DNA of 27,741 nt from JANJUB01 sp040081075 (GTDB taxonomy: Bacteria; Armatimonadota; Fimbriimonadia; Fimbriimonadales; Fimbriimonadaceae): assembly GCA_040081075.1 (NCBI GenBank), contig JBEBHJ010000050.1, forward strand, positions 1 to 27,741, written 5' to 3'. Within the stretch, counting starts at the first letter, position 1. Each line of letters starts with the position of its first letter. A program made the position numbers and the translations under genes. The notes beneath the pieces are model-generated. The model was not told the DNA's origin, searched no databases, and worked only from the letters and a program-made list of their open reading frames with translations. Positions 7,650 to 15,445 of the stretch are shown piece after piece.

Positions 7650-8009
7650 ATGTTTAGAGTCTTTGTAGAGAACCTTGAGTTCTACGCGTATCACGGGGTA
7701 CCCGATGAGGAGCAAGCAGTAGGGCATCGATATGTTGCCTCGATTTCGGTGCTTGTGAACGGGCTTGCGAACGATACCGACGCCATTGACGACACCGTGG
7801 ACTACGCAAGATTATCCAAACATGTCGAGTTTGTTTCCCGGTCGGAGCGTTACCGCACTCTGGAACGCTTGGCCCAAGTCATTTGTCAAACGATATTGAT
7901 GAGTTTCCCCGATGTTCGAAGAGTCGATCTCAAGTTAGCCAAGCGGCTCCCGCCGGCAGAGATCATCGCCGGGAGTGCAGGGGTCGAGATGTTCCTCGAG
8001 CGTAACTAA
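7650..8009 (+). CDS. folB: Dihydroneopterin aldolase
   Basis: FolB cleaves 7,8-dihydroneopterin to 6-hydroxymethyl-dihydropterin and glycolaldehyde in folate synthesis. The 119-residue length is typical of the family. The N-terminal stretch FYAYHGVPDEEQAVGHRY matches the conserved Y-x-x-G-x-x-x-E-E region that includes the active-site Tyr. The middle has DDTVDYARLSKHV (the conserved D-Y) and the C-terminal half has LERLAQ followed by KLAKRLPP with the expected catalytic Lys. The start is chosen by homology and by the -10-like box 7 nt upstream. It is divergent from nusA and convergent with the hydrolase gene, overlapping its stop codon by 4 nt. No other folate gene lies nearby. Confidence 0.93.
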   Translation: MFRVFVENLEFYAYHGVPDEEQAVGHRYVASISVLVNGLANDTDAIDDTVDYARLSKHVEFVSRSERYRTLERLAQVICQTILMSFPDVRRVDLKLAKRLPPAEIIAGSAGVEMFLERN

Positions 8010-9562
8010 CTAACCCAGGGCCTATACCGCGCGCCCGGCTGGCGCCCATCTTCCGGGCACAACGCTTCAGCCTCGGACCAATTGCTTGCATGATGCGTGA
8101 TTTCAATCGTCAAATCGGGCCGATAGCGCTTTAACGCCACGGCAACGAGCGAGGCGAAGGGGCCATCTGCTTTTAGTGACTTCGTCGCATCCACTTCCCC
8201 GCCCGACACCAGGGTTTTCACAGAAGCGATCATGGCGGTTAGAGGGTCCCCACCAAGACCGGTCTCCTCCCAACCAGTGGGTGAGCCAGGCAAACTCAAA
8301 TGCAGGATTTGAGCGTAAAACTCAGCGGCACTGAGGCCAATCGCGCAAAGTCTCGCGCGATCAAGGCCATCCGTTGACAAAACCACCGCTTCCGGCGAAC
8401 CAGGGCCATCAGAAATCAGAATGGGTTCTGCTTCGGGAATCGGTGTTAGGCGGCCGTGCTTGAGCCAAGGGAGCAGGTTTATCGCCTGTTCAGGATAGGG
8501 CTCCTGCAACGCCCGGTCATTTACATCCACGAAAGTCCCATGCGTTGCTCCACCATAAATCTCGTTCGAAACCCCGGCGTCGCCCATGACCTCCAGTTCT
8601 TCCGGATCTACTGTTCCGGCCGGGCTTGTTCGATGTAGGCCGTCGGTTAGGGGAATTTCTTCGTAGACGTACGGTTCCACCTTGAGGCCCTTAAGGCGCT
8701 CATGAAGAAATCCGGCGGTCGCCTCGCGCATCCTTCGGTTGAAGTCAGCCGGACCAAGAAAGGTCTCGATTCTCGCTTGTGGCGATTTATTGCCCTTCAA
8801 GATCTTCTCGACCGTCCGCTTAACTCCCGGGCTTTCCGCCGTTAAAAATAGCACCGGCTTTTCCTTTCCAACGATTTCAGCAAAATCACCTAGTCCCGCA
8901 ATCCCAGGCAGCGACGACCAGGATGACGTAAGAAATTCTGACGTTTCAAGGCTGGCTCCGGCGTTTGAAATCACCGCGCACTTGAGACGATCATCGAGCC
9001 TCAGGGCAAGCATGGCGGCCTCAGCACCAAGCTGATGACCAATGACGGCGGCTTCGGCCACATTCGCCCAATCAAGCGCTCTCATCGCGTCCCAAACGTA
9101 TCCGCCTAAAGCCGGTGCCGCCGTCCGAAGGTGAGGGTCCCATGCATCGCCGCAAGCCAAACGCTCCGTAACAATCTCCTCGTTCCACTTTCCGGGAGGC
9201 TCCAGCGCGATCACCCGATAGCCGTGCAACGCCAAGCTGATGCCTAAAGACTGGACAACGGGATTCGCTTTACCATGGTTCCAAAGTCCGGACAGGAAAA
9301 CCACGACGGGCCCACCTACATCTCGCTGAAATTGTAAAGCCGGAACGGGCCAGTTTGGACGTGAATGAAAAATCACGGCTTCGATGTTAACCCCGGAAAT
9401 CTCTCTTATCGGCCCGGTTGATGCCTCGAGCTCGGTCCTGGGAGGTAGCGGATACAGACCCGCACACATTTGAACTTGCTCCCTCGAAAACTCGCGACGA
9501 TTTGTCGCAAAGTCTCGCACGCAAGAATCAAGCATTTTGTTCAGAGAGGCAACATCAAGCAC
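8006..9562 (-). CDS. Alpha/beta hydrolase (acetyl xylan esterase-like) lacking its catalytic residues
   Basis: The N-terminal 300 residues follow the layout of large bacterial alpha/beta hydrolases related to acetyl xylan esterases: an SRPNWPVPA strand, VVVFLSGLWNHGK at the oxyanion region, GGYVWDAMRALDW, then the nucleophile elbow. Where the family has G-x-S-x-G, this protein reads GHQLG (Gln at residue 177, counting from the GTG). The usual acid site is occupied by TAESPG and the usual His site by GPADFNRRMREA, so all three catalytic residues appear lost. A C-terminal part of about 200 residues resembles the degenerate second half seen in these large proteins. The start is uncertain. I chose GTG at 9562 because TATTAT lies exactly 6 nt upstream with GTGACT 18 nt before that; ATG at 9535 is the alternative. 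Possible roles are binding or scaffolding; substrate unknown. No signal peptide seen. Confidence 0.75.
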   Translation of the reverse strand: MLDVASLNKMLDSCVRDFATNRREFSREQVQMCAGLYPLPPRTELEASTGPIREISGVNIEAVIFHSRPNWPVPALQFQRDVGGPVVVFLSGLWNHGKANPVVQSLGISLALHGYRVIALEPPGKWNEEIVTERLACGDAWDPHLRTAAPALGGYVWDAMRALDWANVAEAAVIGHQLGAEAAMLALRLDDRLKCAVISNAGASLETSEFLTSSWSSLPGIAGLGDFAEIVGKEKPVLFLTAESPGVKRTVEKILKGNKSPQARIETFLGPADFNRRMREATAGFLHERLKGLKVEPYVYEEIPLTDGLHRTSPAGTVDPEELEVMGDAGVSNEIYGGATHGTFVDVNDRALQEPYPEQAINLLPWLKHGRLTPIPEAEPILISDGPGSPEAVVLSTDGLDRARLCAIGLSAAEFYAQILHLSLPGSPTGWEETGLGGDPLTAMIASVKTLVSGGEVDATKSLKADGPFASLVAVALKRYRPDLTIEITHHASNWSEAEALCPEDGRQPGARYRPWVS

Positions 9563-9568
9563 AGATTC

Positions 9569-9574
9569 ATAATA
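9569..9574 (-). promoter_or_regulatory. -10 box for the leaderless hydrolase gene
   Basis: TATTAT on the minus strand ends exactly 6 nt before the in-frame GTG at 9562. A -35-like GTGACT lies 18 nt upstream of it. No Shine-Dalgarno sequence serves this GTG. Confidence 0.5.
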
Positions 9575-9631
9575 CACCCCTGAGAATTTCCGAGTCACAG
9601 ACCGAAACTCATAAAGGGTGAATTGACGAAC

Positions 9632-10234
9632 ATGCAAAAAGCTATCGTAGGGCAAAACGTGAGTATCCTCTTTTATGTAGAGGACAAGCCGGTCGCGGTG
9701 AACGGCACAGTAACGGCATTGGAGCCGTTTGCGATGAAATCCAATGATCCATCTGCGGCATGGCTGAAAGATGGTCAAAGAGCCATGCTTATCGCCCGGT
9801 GGGACAACGAGTTTAGTAAAGCAGAGGCACAACTTGTAGCCGAAGACAATGGTTCAGGTTGGAACATCACCGCTCACGAGTTTGGCTGGGAGCAAGTTGA
9901 TCGTCGACGATACCCCCGCTTTGAAGTTGGCTTGTCTGCAACCCTTCGTGCGGTAATTGAAGAGAATGGTTACGCCGAACTTCGCTATATTCAAGCGACC
10001 ACAAAAGATGTAAGCCTGGGTGGTGCTTGGCTCATGACGAAAGAAAACTTGCCATCAGACATTTTGGTCGAGTTTCAAATGACACTTCCAGACGGGCAAG
10101 CGCTACGGATTTTGTCCAACGTAAAGTGGTCCAACACAGCTGAAAAGAGCGGCATTGGCGTTGAGTTCATCGACTTCCTTAGCGGTTCACGGCAACAGCT
10201 CCAACAGTTCTTTAGCAAAGCAGCCGCTGCATAA
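9632..10234 (+). CDS. PilZ domain protein (cyclic di-GMP receptor-like)
   Basis: This 200-residue cytoplasmic protein has an N-terminal beta-barrel-like module (about 1-85, similar in layout to the YcgR/PilZN module) and a C-terminal PilZ domain. The two cyclic di-GMP binding motifs are intact: RRRYPR (RxxxR, residues 91-96) and DVSLGG (DxSxxG, about 126-131). PilZ proteins of this form commonly adjust motility or exopolysaccharide output when cyclic di-GMP rises; the target here is not indicated. I prefer ATG at 9632; TTG at 9623 with AAAGGGTG close upstream is an alternative that adds three residues. The gene stands alone, divergent from the hydrolase, and ends in a strong terminator shared with the dapF end. 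Confidence 0.9.
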   Translation: MQKAIVGQNVSILFYVEDKPVAVNGTVTALEPFAMKSNDPSAAWLKDGQRAMLIARWDNEFSKAEAQLVAEDNGSGWNITAHEFGWEQVDRRRYPRFEVGLSATLRAVIEENGYAELRYIQATTKDVSLGGAWLMTKENLPSDILVEFQMTLPDGQALRILSNVKWSNTAEKSGIGVEFIDFLSGSRQQLQQFFSKAAAA

Positions 10235-10265
10235 CGATTTTTAGAGGAAGGGACATAAGAGGATA

Positions 10266-10293
10266 GGGGTCGCGAATGCGACCCCATTTTTTT
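10266..10293 (+). terminator. Intrinsic terminator of the PilZ gene
   Basis: GGGGTCGC (10266-10273) and GCGACCCC (10278-10285) form a perfect 8-bp stem with a GAAT loop, followed by ATTTTTTT. It lies about 30 nt past the PilZ stop. On the other strand it directly follows the dapF stop codon but lacks a U-tract there, so at best it is a weak terminator for the purL-dapF operon. Confidence 0.9.
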
Positions 10294-11065
10294 ATGGTGC
10301 AAGCGTGCCGTTGAAGACCAACTCAGCGGGTCCCGTCATCGCCATCTGCTCCTGTTCACCCATCTCAACGGTCAAATCTCCGCCAGGGAGGTGAACCAAA
10401 AAACCGTGGCGTATCTCTCCTGCGGCAGCGCGGGCAACGGCACAGGCTCCACTCCCACATGCAAGAGTGACGCCAGCCCCACGCTCCCATGTTCTCATCG
10501 TGAGTTCATCGCTCTGCCGCGTCACAAAATGCACATTCGTTCTGTTCTCAAAGAGGGTCAAGTCGTTTTCGATGAGCGGCCCCCACGTTTCGAGTGGCAC
10601 TGCCGAAACATCGTCAACAAAGATCACGGCATGTGGATTGCCAACATCCACGACCCAACCCCTCAGCGACTCAAACTTGAGATCAACCTCACTTGCCACA
10701 ACTCGTGCGCGACCCATTTCAACACGAAATTCGCCGTTTGGGGCCGGTTCAATACGATGGGTCTTTCCCGAAACTTCAAGTTCAAACCCGCCCGACACAT
10801 AACCTGCATTTGTTAGCAGCAAGGCCACACAGCGCGTTCCATTTCCGCACATTTCGGCCTCAGACCCATCGGGATTGAACATCCGCATTCGAAATGCAGC
10901 GAGATTTCCTGGTTCGACGAGTATGAGCCCATCAGCTCCGATACCAAAGTGACGATCGCAAACTCGTTTGGCGAGCCTCGCCCAATCTTCACTTATTGCG
11001 TTGCCCACGAGATCAAGGCAGACGAAGTCGTTCCCTATTCCGTGGATTTTAGAAAAAGGAATCAC
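10292..11065 (-). CDS. dapF: Diaminopimelate epimerase
   Basis: DapF interconverts LL- and meso-diaminopimelate, supplying meso-DAP for peptidoglycan and lysine. The 257-residue protein has both catalytic cysteines in their motifs: CGNGTRC with Cys73 and ACGSGACA with Cys203. The N-terminal FSKIHGIGNDFVCLD and the central GNPHAVIFV stretch are also typical. Its ATG overlaps the hfq stop as ATGA, fixing the start and implying coupling. It is the last gene of the purL-to-dapF operon. Presence of dapF suggests meso-DAP peptidoglycan. Confidence 0.97.
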   Translation of the reverse strand: MIPFSKIHGIGNDFVCLDLVGNAISEDWARLAKRVCDRHFGIGADGLILVEPGNLAAFRMRMFNPDGSEAEMCGNGTRCVALLLTNAGYVSGGFELEVSGKTHRIEPAPNGEFRVEMGRARVVASEVDLKFESLRGWVVDVGNPHAVIFVDDVSAVPLETWGPLIENDLTLFENRTNVHFVTRQSDELTMRTWERGAGVTLACGSGACAVARAAAGEIRHGFLVHLPGGDLTVEMGEQEQMAMTGPAELVFNGTLAP

Positions 11066-11334
11066 TCGGCTTCTTCTTCGACCGGCGCGCCTTCAAACTG
11101 GCGGAAATCTGGACGGTGAGTGTTCACCGGCCTCTGCGGCACAACGCTCGCTATTGCATGTTTGTAAACAAGCTGCGTAACCTTGCCTGGTGCTTCCAGC
11201 AGCACCGTGAACGCATCAAACCCTTTCACCATGCCGCGTAACTGAACACTGTTGGTCAGATAGACCGTAACCGCGACTCCCTCTTTTCGGCACTGATTAA
11301 GAAAAACGTCTTGTAAATTGATTGACTTACCCAT
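11062..11334 (-). CDS. hfq: RNA chaperone Hfq
   Basis: Hfq is a ring-forming Sm-like protein that helps small RNAs pair with mRNAs. The 90-residue product aligns well with the family: LQDVFLNQ places Gln8 as in Escherichia coli, GFDAFTVLL is the Sm1 region with the conserved Asp40, and YKHAIASVVP (from Tyr57) is the Sm2 motif lining the proximal face. The tail after residue 66 is short and ends in acidic residues (PVEEEAE), unlike the long tails of enteric Hfq. The ATG at 11334 lies within the last codons of miaA (8-nt overlap) with GGCGGG upstream. The miaA-hfq order is conserved in many bacteria. The stop overlaps the dapF start. Confidence 0.95.
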   Translation of the reverse strand: MGKSINLQDVFLNQCRKEGVAVTVYLTNSVQLRGMVKGFDAFTVLLEAPGKVTQLVYKHAIASVVPQRPVNTHRPDFRQFEGAPVEEEAE

Positions 11335-12208
11335 AACATCCCGCCTTCGATAAATGCGATAAAACGCTTTCGATGGATCTTCGCCCATCTTCAGCCCAGA
11401 TTTTACATAAGTTTGGCTCGGCGCGCAACCATGTGCGCTGCCTTTTGGCATATTGACGCACCATTATTGAAATTTCTTCCTCGGCGTCTTCCAGTGTTTT
11501 GGTTCCTTCAAGCACTTCCCATAGGCTTCTGTATCCGTGGGCTTTCATGCCAGGATCACTCGCTTTGAACCCAAGTGAACGCAATTTCGCCACTTCATCT
11601 AGCCAGCCCATCTGGATCATTTCGTGCGTTCGTCGGCTGATTCGATTGCTGAGCCACTGCTGGCTCGCATCTAGTCCAAATTTGACGATGCGGTATGCGG
11701 ATAGGTCGGGCACCGCGGTTTCTAGTCGCTGTGAATGAAACCGTTCGATTGCGCGGGTCACGCGCACCGGATTCTTAATGTCAACTTTTTCAGCGACCGC
11801 TGCATCGAGCGAGTTAAGCTCGGCGACGAGTTCGGGCAAGGGCGTAGCATTTAGGCGCTCGCGCAAGCCGGCCGGTGGAGGGCCGTGCATTTCGCCATAA
11901 CCCTCCAATAGGGCCCGAATATTCAGGCCAGAGCCGCCGACGATCACGGCGTTTTGACTTCGATCCAGAGTCGCGTCGGCTCGCTTCACCCACTCTCCAA
12001 CGCCAAGCAGCTCAGTGGGGTCGGCAATGTCAATCAAGGCGTAGTTCTCCGTACGCTCTGGCTTGGCCGTCCCAATATCCAAATGTCGATAGCATTGGAA
12101 CGTGTCGGCGTTAATCAGTTTGGCCTGTAACTTGTCAGCAATGCCTTCGGCGAGAGCCGTCTTTCCCGATGCAGTCGGCCCCATAACCGCGACCAGCAGT
12201 GGCTTCAT
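11327..12208 (-). CDS. miaA: tRNA dimethylallyltransferase
   Basis: MiaA adds a dimethylallyl group to A37 of tRNAs that read codons starting with U. The 293-residue protein has the P-loop GPTASGKT (10-17), the substrate-binding NADTFQCYRHLDIGTAKP region (family D-S-x-Q-x-Y, here D-T-F-Q-C-Y), and the C-terminal QYAKRQRTWLRAE stretch, all expected. The start at 12208 overlaps the stop of the ATPase gene as ATGA and removes an unlikely N-terminal extension. It overlaps hfq by 8 nt. One likely substrate, tRNA-Phe, is encoded in this window. Confidence 0.96.
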   Translation of the reverse strand: MKPLLVAVMGPTASGKTALAEGIADKLQAKLINADTFQCYRHLDIGTAKPERTENYALIDIADPTELLGVGEWVKRADATLDRSQNAVIVGGSGLNIRALLEGYGEMHGPPPAGLRERLNATPLPELVAELNSLDAAVAEKVDIKNPVRVTRAIERFHSQRLETAVPDLSAYRIVKFGLDASQQWLSNRISRRTHEMIQMGWLDEVAKLRSLGFKASDPGMKAHGYRSLWEVLEGTKTLEDAEEEISIMVRQYAKRQRTWLRAEPNLCKIWAEDGRRSIESVLSHLSKAGCYG

Positions 12209-13113
12209 GGCCGCATGGGATGGTGACAGTAGAACCGATGAGCATCGACGACGGTGGCCGAGGGGTCTTCCTTTTGACAAAGCGCCGTCGCAAACTCACA
12301 CCGGCTTGCAAAGCGGCATCCTTCGAACCTGGTTCTGGGATCAGGAAGTTCACCCGGAAGGGCCTCGGGAAGCGACATCAATTTCTCCAAAGTCGGGGCT
12401 GATTCCATTAATGCCTTGGTGTAGGGGTGCCGGGGCCGCTCAAACACTTCATCGGTCGGACCCTCTTCCACGATGCGACCCAAATACATCACGGCTACTC
12501 GGTCCGCTAAGAACCTCACCGTGAGTAGGTCGTGGGAGATGTAGAGATAGGAAACATTGAGCTCCCTTTGGACCTCTTTAAGCATGTTAAGGATCTGGGC
12601 GCGTATCGAAAGATCAAGGGCCGCCGTGGGTTCGTCGCAAATCACTAAAGGCGGCCTCGTGGCAATAGCCCGCCCGATCGCAACGCGCTGACGTTGCCCT
12701 CCGGATAACTGATGAGGGAATCGGTCTAACCAGCGACGATCCAGGCCCACTTCGTCAAACAACTTCTGCACGTCAACGGATTCTCCCGCAAGTTCCGCCG
12801 CTTCCCCGATAGAACGGCTGACTTTCCAACGAGGATCAAGCGATGCGTATGGGTCTTGCCAAACCATGCCCACGTCTTTGCTCATGCCAGACCAAGGACC
12901 TTGAACCGCCTTCCCCAACAAGGAAATTGTTCCCGATGTGGTGGGTTGCAAGCCCAAAATCGCACGCGCGAGCGTCGTCTTCCCGCAGCCAGATTCGCCC
13001 ACGACCGCGACCGTTTCACCCTGCTTTACATCAAGCGTGACGCCGTCCAGCGCCCGGACCGTTCCGCCCGCCACTGGAAACTCAACCGTAACATCCTTTA
13101 CCGATAAAATCAT
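12205..13113 (-). CDS. Oligopeptide/dipeptide ABC transporter ATP-binding protein (OppF/DppF type)
   Basis: This 302-residue ABC ATPase has Walker A GESGCGKTT (39-47), signature LSGGQRQ (136-142), Walker B LVICDEPTAALD (about 156-167) and the switch His in YLYISHDL. The C-terminal oligopeptide-transporter extension is present, with a spaced set of cysteines (GCRFASRCEFATALC and FYCHHP) that in related proteins can bind an Fe-S cluster. By family it would power import of peptides or similar solutes together with a second ATPase (OppD), two permeases and a binding protein. None of these is adjacent, so it is an orphan subunit inside a housekeeping operon. It starts 4 nt after nadK ends and overlaps miaA by 4 nt. 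Confidence 0.93.
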   Translation of the reverse strand: MILSVKDVTVEFPVAGGTVRALDGVTLDVKQGETVAVVGESGCGKTTLARAILGLQPTTSGTISLLGKAVQGPWSGMSKDVGMVWQDPYASLDPRWKVSRSIGEAAELAGESVDVQKLFDEVGLDRRWLDRFPHQLSGGQRQRVAIGRAIATRPPLVICDEPTAALDLSIRAQILNMLKEVQRELNVSYLYISHDLLTVRFLADRVAVMYLGRIVEEGPTDEVFERPRHPYTKALMESAPTLEKLMSLPEALPGELPDPRTRFEGCRFASRCEFATALCQKEDPSATVVDAHRFYCHHPMRP

Positions 13114-13117
13114 TTCT

Positions 13118-13969
13118 TCACCCCAGGATACTTTGGCTCCATAATAATCGCTCGCTCAACTTCTTCAAAAAGTCGTATGGCTCAACGCATACAAGTTTCG
13201 TTACGCGCTCTGATTTCGTCACTCGAACCTCATCTCCGCTCAAAACGTGCAATCTCCCTTGCCCGTCAACAGAGAGCACCGAGTCTCCTTCGGTCACGAC
13301 GGTCAACACGATCTCTGAGTTCGGGTGGAGGATGAGCGGTCGCGACGATAGCGTATGGGGGGCAAGAGGATTAAGCAAAATGCCCTGCACTCGCGGGTCC
13401 ACGATTGGTCCCCCCGCGGACAGATTGTACGCGGTAGAGCCAGTGGGCGTTGCCAAAATCACGCCGTCGGCTGGATAAGATGTCACAAACAAGCCATCTA
13501 CTTCGACGCGGAAGCTCATCATGCGGGCCGTCGCCTCCCTTTGTAAGGCAATGTCATTTAGAGCGTGTAGGGTCGCAACCACCTGTCCGTTCCGACGCAA
13601 CTCGCACTGGAGCATCATACGCTCTTCAAAAGCAGACGCTTGGTCAAAGAACTCGCTCAGGGTCGCGCCGACATCGCTGGGCTGGCATTGGGTTACAAAT
13701 CCAAATCTACCGAAATACACCCCTAATACGGGCGTTCCGAACTCCGAGGCCAAATCAGCCGCTCGGATCAGAGTCCCGTCACCACCGAACGTAGCAATCA
13801 AGTCAGCTTGTCCGACAATGTTTCGTGCGATGCCAGGGATGCCGAGAATATCGGCCGTGCTCTCCTCTGAACCAACTTCGACTTCCCTCTCACGGACAAA
13901 TGCAATCGCCCTGATGGCCGCTTCTACGGCATCAGGGCGTTGAGGATTGACAAAGAAGTGGATTCGCAC
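13118..13969 (-). CDS. nadK: NAD kinase
   Basis: NadK phosphorylates NAD to NADP. The 283-residue protein has the GGDGT motif at 62-66, the NDIALQRE stretch (the N-E/D site contacting NAD) and the Gly-rich TPTGSTAYNLSAGGPIVDP segment, which includes family-conserved residues for NAD binding. The N-terminus (MRIHFFVNPQRP) is normal. The start is GTG at 13969. It lies 9 nt after the TPR gene and 4 nt before the ATPase gene. Confidence 0.95.
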   Translation of the reverse strand: MRIHFFVNPQRPDAVEAAIRAIAFVREREVEVGSEESTADILGIPGIARNIVGQADLIATFGGDGTLIRAADLASEFGTPVLGVYFGRFGFVTQCQPSDVGATLSEFFDQASAFEERMMLQCELRRNGQVVATLHALNDIALQREATARMMSFRVEVDGLFVTSYPADGVILATPTGSTAYNLSAGGPIVDPRVQGILLNPLAPHTLSSRPLILHPNSEIVLTVVTEGDSVLSVDGQGRLHVLSGDEVRVTKSERVTKLVCVEPYDFLKKLSERLLWSQSILG

Positions 13970-13978
13970 TCGCTTATT

Positions 13979-15430
13979 TTAGCGCGAGCCTTTCATTCTC
14001 TTGAGATTTTCGTTCAAATCCTTGTTGTTAGGGTCTACATTGAGGCCCTTCTTCAGCGTCGCGATTGCCTCGGACTTGCGGTTCATTCGCTCCAACGTGA
14101 TCGCAAGGTTGTTGTAACCTTGAACAAATCTCGCGTTTGAGTTGATTGCGCGCGTAAAGGCAGATTCCGCCTCGGGAAGCTTGCTGTTCTTGAGATGAAC
14201 CAGACCCATGCCATTGAGGGCTTCCGCGTTGGACTTGTCCGTGCTTAAAACCTGCTTCCAATTTGCTTCGGCTTCGGCTTGGCTACCGATGATCCACTGG
14301 GCGTTCGCCATGCTCACACGAATGTCGCTTCGACCGGGTTCGCCTTTCAGCACGTCCTTCCAAAGCTTGATGGAAACATCGTAGTCAGCATTTTTGGCCG
14401 CGGCGGCAGCAAGGTTCAGTTTCGCATCTCGATTGTTCGGATTCAGGCCAACGAGTTTCTCGAAGATCGCCTGTGCATCATCATAATGACCTCGCTTAAA
14501 CTGGATCAAACCAAGATTGTTCATCGCATCTTGATCCGTACCATCAGCTTCAAGTGCCTTTTTGTAAGCTTCCTCAGCTCCGTTCAGGTCATTTGATTGC
14601 TCTCGCATAACGCCGAGGTTGAACCAGAATCCCTTTTGACCAGACAGAGCATCTTGGCTTCCTTCGTAGACAGCTCGGGCACGATCAATTCGACCGGTTT
14701 TAGCGTAGGCATTTGCCAACGCAAGAGCCAGCGTCGTATCTTGACTATTTTGCTTGTAGAGGCCCTCCAAATAAGGAACCGCAGCTTCATACTTGCCTGC
14801 CTTAGCAAGAGACATTCCGGCATTTCGCGCGAAAGTAGCGTTATCGGGTCGCATTTCAGCGGCCTTCTTAAATGCTTCGGCGGCCCAATCTTGTTGCTTG
14901 CTGCGCTCGTGCGCCACGCCCAAGTTATTGTAAATGAAAGGGTCGTTCGGGTTAACTTGAATTCCGCTCTTATAGGCGTCAATCGCCTCACTCAGCTTGT
15001 TTTGGCGTAGGTAAATGTTGCCGAGGTTGTACCAACCCTCGTACATTTTTGAATCCATTGCTGTGAGTTTTTGGTAGCAAACGGCAGCGTCAGCGTCTCG
15101 TCCGGCTTTTTGGTAGGCGTTGCCGAGGTTGTTGAGAACGTCTTTTGTGTCGCCCTTCTTTTCACGAGCCTTTTCGAGCAATGGGATTGCGTCGGCAGCT
15201 TTTTCCGCCTTCAGATACAGGAAGCCGAGCCACGACAGTACGTCTGCGCTGTCACCATTTTGGCGATAAAGCTCTTCAAAGGCACGGGTCGCGCCATCGG
15301 CATCCCCCGCCTTGTAGAGATCTGCGGCCGCAACCACTTTCTTCTGAAATTCCGGTTCAACCTGTCCGGTCTGTGCAAAAGCACTCCCTGCGATTGCAAC
15401 CATTGCCAACAATACATAAATGCGTTTCAT
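13979..15430 (-). CDS. Exported TPR repeat protein
   Basis: This 483-residue protein has a signal peptide (MKRIYVLLAMVAIAGSAFAQ) and then almost continuous tetratricopeptide repeats, about a dozen units of 34 residues (for example WYNLGNIYLRQNKLSEAIDAYKSGIQ written in parts around 130-165). TPR arrays bind other proteins; the partner is unknown. The signal peptide places it in the periplasm or outside. AGGTAGG lies about 12 nt before the ATG and overlaps the purL stop region, so it is probably cotranscribed with purL (15-nt gap). Placing an exported TPR protein between purL and nadK is unusual, but the tight spacing supports a real operon. Confidence 0.92.
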   Translation of the reverse strand: MKRIYVLLAMVAIAGSAFAQTGQVEPEFQKKVVAAADLYKAGDADGATRAFEELYRQNGDSADVLSWLGFLYLKAEKAADAIPLLEKAREKKGDTKDVLNNLGNAYQKAGRDADAAVCYQKLTAMDSKMYEGWYNLGNIYLRQNKLSEAIDAYKSGIQVNPNDPFIYNNLGVAHERSKQQDWAAEAFKKAAEMRPDNATFARNAGMSLAKAGKYEAAVPYLEGLYKQNSQDTTLALALANAYAKTGRIDRARAVYEGSQDALSGQKGFWFNLGVMREQSNDLNGAEEAYKKALEADGTDQDAMNNLGLIQFKRGHYDDAQAIFEKLVGLNPNNRDAKLNLAAAAAKNADYDVSIKLWKDVLKGEPGRSDIRVSMANAQWIIGSQAEAEANWKQVLSTDKSNAEALNGMGLVHLKNSKLPEAESAFTRAINSNARFVQGYNNLAITLERMNRKSEAIATLKKGLNVDPNNKDLNENLKRMKGSR

Positions 15431-15445
15431 TATTAATTTGCCTAC

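Noticed and set aside
9541..9570. Nine-codon mini-ORF (MNLCLMLPL) ending 5 nt before the alternative hydrolase ATG
   Set aside because: It overlaps the TATTAT box and the leaderless GTG start, which explain the same bases better, and nothing else supports a leader peptide.
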